Source: a bacterium (GTDB taxonomy: Bacteria > ARS69). From it: DNA of 10,220 nucleotides. Positions 6,073 to 10,220 of the stretch are shown piece after piece. The DNA is taken from contig JALGZO010000470.1 in NCBI GenBank assembly GCA_025774865.1, positions 1 through 10,220 of the forward strand, read 5' to 3'. The position numbers were made by a program, and so were the translations under genes. Below the pieces are notes generated by a model. The model was given only the letters and a program-made list of their open reading frames with translations. It was not told where the DNA came from and did not search any database. Each line of letters starts with the position of its first letter. The stretch's first letter is position 1.

Positions 6073-8600
6073 CGACGCTGGCCGAACGGATCGAGCAGAT
6101 CGCGAAGGTCCCGATCCTGCTGGTGGGCACGGACTACGACGGGACGCTCTCCCCGATCGTGGAGAACCCGATGGATGCGCGCGCCCACCCCGAGGCGCTC
6201 GTCGCACTGCGCAACCTCGCCCTGCTTCCGCAAACGCACGTGGCCATCATCTCGGGGCGAGCGCTCCGCGACCTCGACAAGCTCGCGCCGCTGCCCGACG
6301 AAGTGCATCTCGTGGGAAGCCACGGCAGCGAGTTCGATCTGGATTTCTACGAACAGCTACCACCCGAGAAGACGGATCTTCGGCAAGAAGTACACGACCG
6401 TCTGCACGAGTTCGCGGCGATGGACCCCGGTTTCTACGTGGAAGAGAAGCCGGGGAGCCTCGCGTTCCACTATCGAAAGGCGCCCGACGAGAAGGCCAGG
6501 GAAGTGGTGCGGGAAATCGAGCGCGATCCGGGAGGCCGGGCAGGAGTCCACGTCCGTCACGGCAAGAAGGTGATCGAGCTGGCCGTGGTCGAGACGAACA
6601 AGGGCGAGGCGCTCGAAGCGATTCGCCACCGCGTCGGCGCGAGCGCGGCGATCTACATCGGAGACGACGTGACGGACGAGGACGCGTTCGCGAGCCTCAC
6701 CGGCCCGGACGTGGGCGTGAAAGTCGGCGGAGGAGAGACGCGGGCGAAACACCGTATCGAGGATCCGGACGAGGCGGCGCGCGTGCTCGCCCAGTTGTGC
6801 GAGATGCGCGCCGACTGGTTGAACGCGGCTCAGTTCGTTCCCATCGATGCGCACTCGATGCTTTCCGACCAGCGGACGGCGGCGCTGCTCGCGCCGGGGG
6901 GACGCATCGTCTGGTACTGTGCTCCGTGCCTCGACTCGCCGGCTCTCTTCGCGGAGCTCCTCGGGGGGCCGGTGGCGGGTCACTTCACCGTGCGGCCGGT
7001 CGGCGACGATTCTCCCGGAACTCAGCACTACGTCGCGAACAGCATGGTCGTCGAGACGAAGTGGCGAAACGTGAAGCTGACCGACTTCCTCGATTGCTCG
7101 GCGGAACGAACCTTGCAACGTGCCGGTCGCTCCGACCTCGTCCGCATCGTCGAGGGGACCGGCGAGGTCGAGCTGGTGTTCGCACCGCGTCTCGATTTCG
7201 GCCGGACCCCGACCTCGATGCACCCTCGCGATTCCGGCCTCGAGATCGAGGACACGTTCGATCCGATCGTCCTCTTCTCGCCGGGCATCGAGTGGCAAAT
7301 CGTCCAGGAGGGCTCGCACGATACGGCCCGAGCGCGCCTCAAGCTCGACGAGCAACCGTTGATTCTCGAGCTGCGCTACGGCACCGGCACGCTCCGGGGA
7401 CGCATGGGCGCGGCGCAGGAACGGCTGGTTCGGACGAACCGGCACTGGGAAACCTGGACGGAGAGTCTACGCCTGCCCCGGGTCGAGAAGAAGCTCGTCG
7501 TGCGCAGCGCGCTCGTTCTCAAGGGACTCTGCTACGGTCCGAGTGGCGCGATCGCGGCGGCCGCGACCACGAGCCTGCCAGAGCACGTCGGCGGCGTCCG
7601 CAACTGGGACTACCGGTACTGTTGGCTCCGGGACGCCGCGCTCGCCGCCACGTCGCTGGCGAAGCTCGGCTCGTTCAGTGAGCCCATTCGCTTCCTCGAC
7701 TGGGTGCTCGGCATTCTCGATCGGCATACCTCGCCGGAGCGGCTCCATCCCGTGTACACCCTGACCGGCCGCGAGCTTCCTCCGGAGGGCGAGATCTCGG
7801 AGCTGTCGGGCTACCGCGGCAGCCGTCCGGTGCGCGTCGGCAACCTCGCGGCGAATCAACTCCAGCTCGACGTGTTCGGCCCCATCGTCGAGCTCATTCT
7901 CGTGATGATGTTCCGCGACGCTCCTCTGTCATCCGAGCACTGGCGCCTCGTGGAGGCGATGGTCACTGCGGTGTCGAAGCGATGGGAGGAGCGGGATCAC
8001 GGGATCTGGGAAGTGCGCACGCGTCGCAGACACCACGTTCACTCGAAGGTGATGTGCTGGGTGACGGTCGATCGCGCCTGCACGCTGGCCGACCACTATC
8101 TCGGCCGCCCGCGCGACGACTGGATGGGCCTTCGGGACCGGATTCGCGAAGATGTTTTGCACCGCGGCTGGAACGAAGAGGTGAAGGCGTACACCGCGAC
8201 CTACAATTCCGAGGGGCTGGACGCGGCTACGCTCGAGATCGGCCTGAAGGGGCTCATCGAACCGACCGACCCGAGGTTCGTGTCGACAGTCGAGAGGATC
8301 CAGCAGGAGCTGAGCCTGGGACCGGGCGTCTATCGCTACCGGTACGACGACGGCCTGCCCGGGTTCGAGGGCGCATTCCATCTCTGCACGGCGTGGCTGG
8401 TTCAGGCTCTGTGGTTGATCGGCCGCAAGGACGTGGCTCGCTCGTACTTCGACCAGATGATCGCGCTCGCGGGACCGACAGGGCTTCTTTCCGAGGAATA
8501 CGGTCCCCGTACGAAGCGGGCGCTCGGGAATCACCCGCAGGCGTACTCGCACATCGGGGTGATCGACTGCGCTCTCATGATGGACGAGGACGAGGGGTAG
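6069..8600 (+). CDS. otsB: Fusion: trehalose-6-phosphate phosphatase (OtsB) + GH15 glucoamylase/trehalase-type hydrolase
   Basis: This 843-residue cytoplasmic protein joins two enzymes. Residues 1 to about 245 are an OtsB phosphatase of the HAD superfamily. Its motif I is DYDGTL (22-27, nucleophile D22, acid D24), motif II is IISGRA with S62, and the metal site is GDDVTDEDAF (198-207). It would release phosphate from trehalose-6-phosphate. Residues about 257-470 match the GH15 N-terminal beta-sandwich (SDQRTAALLAPGGRIVW), and about 475-840 the (alpha/alpha)6 catalytic barrel. The barrel has the sugar-binding VRNWDYRYCWLRDAA (510-524), the probable general acid E648 in GIWEVR, and the probable base E809 or E810 in LLSEEY. 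Both active sites look intact. GH15 includes glucoamylases, glucodextranases and mycobacterial-type trehalases. Context favours trehalose or a related glucoside, but specificity is inferred. No stop or internal ribosome site separates the halves. Confidence 0.95.
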   Translation: MTTLAERIEQIAKVPILLVGTDYDGTLSPIVENPMDARAHPEALVALRNLALLPQTHVAIISGRALRDLDKLAPLPDEVHLVGSHGSEFDLDFYEQLPPEKTDLRQEVHDRLHEFAAMDPGFYVEEKPGSLAFHYRKAPDEKAREVVREIERDPGGRAGVHVRHGKKVIELAVVETNKGEALEAIRHRVGASAAIYIGDDVTDEDAFASLTGPDVGVKVGGGETRAKHRIEDPDEAARVLAQLCEMRADWLNAAQFVPIDAHSMLSDQRTAALLAPGGRIVWYCAPCLDSPALFAELLGGPVAGHFTVRPVGDDSPGTQHYVANSMVVETKWRNVKLTDFLDCSAERTLQRAGRSDLVRIVEGTGEVELVFAPRLDFGRTPTSMHPRDSGLEIEDTFDPIVLFSPGIEWQIVQEGSHDTARARLKLDEQPLILELRYGTGTLRGRMGAAQERLVRTNRHWETWTESLRLPRVEKKLVVRSALVLKGLCYGPSGAIAAAATTSLPEHVGGVRNWDYRYCWLRDAALAATSLAKLGSFSEPIRFLDWVLGILDRHTSPERLHPVYTLTGRELPPEGEISELSGYRGSRPVRVGNLAANQLQLDVFGPIVELILVMMFRDAPLSSEHWRLVEAMVTAVSKRWEERDHGIWEVRTRRRHHVHSKVMCWVTVDRACTLADHYLGRPRDDWMGLRDRIREDVLHRGWNEEVKAYTATYNSEGLDAATLEIGLKGLIEPTDPRFVSTVERIQQELSLGPGVYRYRYDDGLPGFEGAFHLCTAWLVQALWLIGRKDVARSYFDQMIALAGPTGLLSEEYGPRTKRALGNHPQAYSHIGVIDCALMMDEDEG

Positions 8601-8622
8601 GAACGACTGCGTTCTGGGATCG

Positions 8623-8733
8623 CCGCCGTGAGAGGGCTGGTGTCTCTCGACCGCATCAAGGGCCCGGGTTCCTTTGGGGGTGTGGCATGTCGGAGGGCCC
8701 AGCGGACGAGAGACACCAGCCCTCTCACGGCGG
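8623..8733. repeat. Long inverted repeat: 27-base perfect arms around a 57-base spacer
   Basis: Bases 8623-8649 and 8707-8733 are perfect reverse complements over 27 bases; the arms begin CCGCCGTGAGAGG and end GTGTCTCTCG. Pairing can continue inward: one mismatch, then CCGC with its complement, a small internal loop, and GGGCCC (8660-8665) with GGGCCC (8695-8700), leaving a 29-base loop. The element occupies most of the gap between the convergent 3' ends of the fusion gene and the histidine kinase. No T-tract follows either arm, so it is not a standard intrinsic terminator. It contains no transposase or obvious open frame, and no clear target duplication flanks it. It may be a small non-autonomous mobile element, a REP-like sequence, or a structured 3' end. 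Confidence 0.85.
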
Positions 8734-8790
8734 TGGCATCAACCGGAGTACGCTCGCTGCGGGGGCCAACATGACAGCGTGGACGGAACC

Positions 8791-10140
8791 CTAGGCGGCC
8801 GGCAGCCACAGCGAGAAGACCGAGCCCTGGCCGGGGGTGGACGCGGCCTCGAGGTGCCCGTCCATCTTCTCCGCGAGACTCTTCGCGAACGCGAGCCCGA
8901 TCCCGAGACCCCCGTGCTCGCGGGTCTGCGAGCCGTCGCCCTGCCGAAACGATTCGAAGATCACGGGAAGTCGCTCGGGCTCGATACCGGGGCCGTCGTC
9001 GGCGACGTCGACTCGAACCCACTCCACCCCGTCCACGCTCTCGAGATCGACGCGCAAGTGGACGTGCGATCCCTGAGGCGAGAACTTCACCGCATTGTCC
9101 ACGAGGCAGTCGACGATCTGCAGCAGCCGCTCTCGCTCGAATAGCGCGGGAGTGGGCGTCGACGCGGCGGAGAACTTGAATTCCCTCAGATCCGTGCTGA
9201 TCCCGGGCCGGCGGTCTTCGTAGAACGCCATGAGCGCTTCCCGAACGTCGCCGCGCTGGACGTCGATCGTCAACCGATCCTGGAGCAGCTTTCCGAAGTC
9301 GAGCAGTTGCAGGAGCATTCCGTGGAGCTTGGTGGTCTGGCTGCGGATGACCTTGAGGTGGTCGCGGCGCGTTCCTTCCTCTTCCATGCCGAGAATCGAA
9401 TCGAGATACGCGATGATGATCGTGAGCGGCGTGCGGAGCTCGTGGTTCATGTTGCGCAAGAACTCGCTCTTCAGGCGGTCGAGCTCCTGGAGTTGCTCGT
9501 TGGCCATGCGCAACCGACGGTTGTTCTCGATCGCACGGTTGTAGACGTTCGTGTTCTCGACGGAGACCCCGAGCAGGTTGACGGATGCCTGCAGAATCTC
9601 TCGATCCAACGAGCCGAAGTCGTTGCCGGAAACGCGCCGCCCCAGGGCAACGAGGCCCGAGAGCGAACGCCGGGCGGTGACCGGGGCGAAGATCGCGATG
9701 CCCTTCTCCTCCGCGAGGTCGAGGTCCGGTCCGCTCCCGAGGTCCCTCAATTCGGAGAGGAGCAGCGGTTCCAGAAGCTCCCCGGGTCGATCCAAGAGCC
9801 ACCGGGTCCACGCGCCCCCGATCGCCTTGGCGACCGTCTCGGCGATGCCTTGGCTGCGGACCAGAACGGGTTCTCGGCTCCGGACCTCGGGCAGTATCCA
9901 GAAGGCGCCTCGACTGCAGCCGAAGTGTCCCAACAGATTGTAGAGAGCTGCGTCCGCGATCTCGTAGAGATCCAGGCGGACGCTGAGCTCCTGGCTGAGC
10001 TCGAGGAGCGATAGAAGACTCAGGTCTCCGCTGGGACGGCGGAGAGCCGGCCGACCCTGGTCCATCTTGGCCGGGGCAGCCGGTTCCTTGGCCGGTCGAT
10101 CCCGCCGCGGCGCGGGCCCGCGAGGGGGGAACGCTCTCAA
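8791..10140 (-). CDS. Cytoplasmic sensor histidine kinase with GAF domain
   Basis: This is a 449-residue two-component kinase lacking any transmembrane segment, so it senses a cytoplasmic signal or acts within a protein complex. A Pro/Arg-rich N-terminus (1-38) precedes a GAF-like sensor domain (about 45-200). A helical linker follows (ENNRRLRMANEQLQELDRLK), then the HisKA domain with phospho-acceptor His233 in MNHELRTPLT. The HATPase_c domain has the N box around N349 (VDNAVKFSPQG), G1 DDGPGIEPE (381-389), F box ESFRQGD, and G2 GGLGIGLAF (410-418). All kinase boxes are present. No receiver domain or adjacent response regulator is visible. The start is uncertain: TTG at 10140 overlaps the upstream stop as TTGA, which suggests coupling, whereas ATG at 10065 would drop the low-complexity first 25 residues. 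It lies downstream of a likely STAS-protein gene, pointing to a phosphorelay or partner-switching module. Confidence 0.93.
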   Translation of the reverse strand: MRAFPPRGPAPRRDRPAKEPAAPAKMDQGRPALRRPSGDLSLLSLLELSQELSVRLDLYEIADAALYNLLGHFGCSRGAFWILPEVRSREPVLVRSQGIAETVAKAIGGAWTRWLLDRPGELLEPLLLSELRDLGSGPDLDLAEEKGIAIFAPVTARRSLSGLVALGRRVSGNDFGSLDREILQASVNLLGVSVENTNVYNRAIENNRRLRMANEQLQELDRLKSEFLRNMNHELRTPLTIIIAYLDSILGMEEEGTRRDHLKVIRSQTTKLHGMLLQLLDFGKLLQDRLTIDVQRGDVREALMAFYEDRRPGISTDLREFKFSAASTPTPALFERERLLQIVDCLVDNAVKFSPQGSHVHLRVDLESVDGVEWVRVDVADDGPGIEPERLPVIFESFRQGDGSQTREHGGLGIGLAFAKSLAEKMDGHLEAASTPGQGSVFSLWLPAA

Positions 10141-10220
10141 GCCCCGATCGCCTCGAGCGCCTCGGCCTCCGTGGTGCCGAGATTGAGGAACTGCGTGAGA
10201 TTCAAGAGCTCCACGACGGA
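10137..10220 (-). CDS. C-terminal end of a likely STAS-domain (anti-sigma antagonist-like) protein, partial
   Basis: The last 27 codons of a gene entering from beyond the window edge read through to a TGA at 10139-10137. The tail, which includes VVELLNLTQFLNLG followed by TEAEALEAIGA, resembles the end of STAS domains of the SpoIIAA/RsbV type. In those domains a helix with a leu-rich turn is followed by an acidic 'E-x-E-A-L' helix. Such proteins bind anti-sigma kinases or sit in stressosome-like assemblies. The TGA overlaps the TTG start of the histidine kinase, so the two are probably one operon. Only a short fragment is visible, so the family call is moderate. Confidence 0.6.
   Translation of the reverse strand, partial: SVVELLNLTQFLNLGTTEAEALEAIGA

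Noticed and set aside
4729-6207. 492-residue minus-strand frame opposite otsA
   Set aside because: Its composition is Arg/His/Pro-rich with no motif, and the opposite strand encodes a textbook OtsA.
6023-7681. 552-residue plus-strand frame overlapping the OtsB-GH15 gene
   Set aside because: It is a +1 shadow made largely of Arg/Gly/Ala. The OtsB and GH15 motifs are in the other frame.
8623-8733. Integron attC site or CRISPR repeat
   Set aside because: There are no RYYYAAC/GTTRRRY core sites and no array of direct repeats; the arms are inverted and single.
8623-8733. Standard intrinsic terminator
   Set aside because: Neither side of the hairpin is followed by a T-tract, and the stem is far too long for the usual type.
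8771-8794. Seven-codon open frame (MTAWTEP)
   Set aside because: It is too short, has no ribosome site, and ends within the kinase stop region by chance.
8531-9811. 426-residue minus-strand frame through the histidine kinase and the inverted repeat
   Set aside because: It is a shifted frame of the kinase gene, whose true frame carries all HisKA and HATPase boxes.

Overview
The window is about 10.2 kb of very GC-rich, densely coding bacterial DNA. Exported proteins with lipobox signal peptides, an octahaem c-type cytochrome and a type I sulfatase suggest a diderm (Gram-negative-type) environmental bacterium with a respiratory, polymer-scavenging lifestyle. The gene mix would fit uncultured Gemmatimonadota, Myxococcota, Acidobacteriota or related lineages; the sequence alone does not settle which. 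No tRNA, rRNA, CRISPR array, transposase or phage gene was seen. No gene-free stretch exceeds 300 bases; the longest is 190 bases (8601-8790).

Layout. (1) 1-981, minus strand: the N-terminal 327 residues of a secreted arylsulfatase, cut by the window edge. (2) 1106-3192, plus strand: a lipoprotein octahaem cytochrome with HEAT and TPR repeats. Its last TPRs lie in another frame after an apparent one-base loss near 2989. (3) 3252-3893, plus: a small conserved lipoprotein with a TTG start. (4) 3886-4566, minus: a KANL3/Tex30-type alpha/beta hydrolase that overlaps the lipoprotein gene tail-to-tail by 8 bases. (5) 4690-8600, plus: a trehalose operon of otsA followed, with an ATGA overlap, by an 843-residue fusion of OtsB to a complete GH15 (glucoamylase/trehalase-type) hydrolase. 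(6) 8601-8790: a convergent intergenic region filled by a long inverted repeat with two perfect 27-base arms. (7) 8791-10140, minus: a soluble GAF-type sensor histidine kinase. (8) 10137-10220, minus: the last 27 residues of a likely STAS-domain protein, overlapping the kinase start by a TTGA.

How the genes work together. OtsA joins UDP-glucose and glucose-6-phosphate to trehalose-6-phosphate, and the OtsB domain removes the phosphate. The attached GH15 domain could hydrolyse the product or a related glucoside, placing making and breaking of the sugar on one polypeptide. A reasonable sigma70-type promoter sits just before otsA. The STAS/histidine-kinase pair looks like part of a partner-switching or phosphorelay stress module, but nothing in the sequence ties it directly to the trehalose genes.

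The most notable items are the OtsB-GH15 fusion, the large inverted repeat at 8623-8733, and the frameshifted TPR tail of the octahaem cytochrome.
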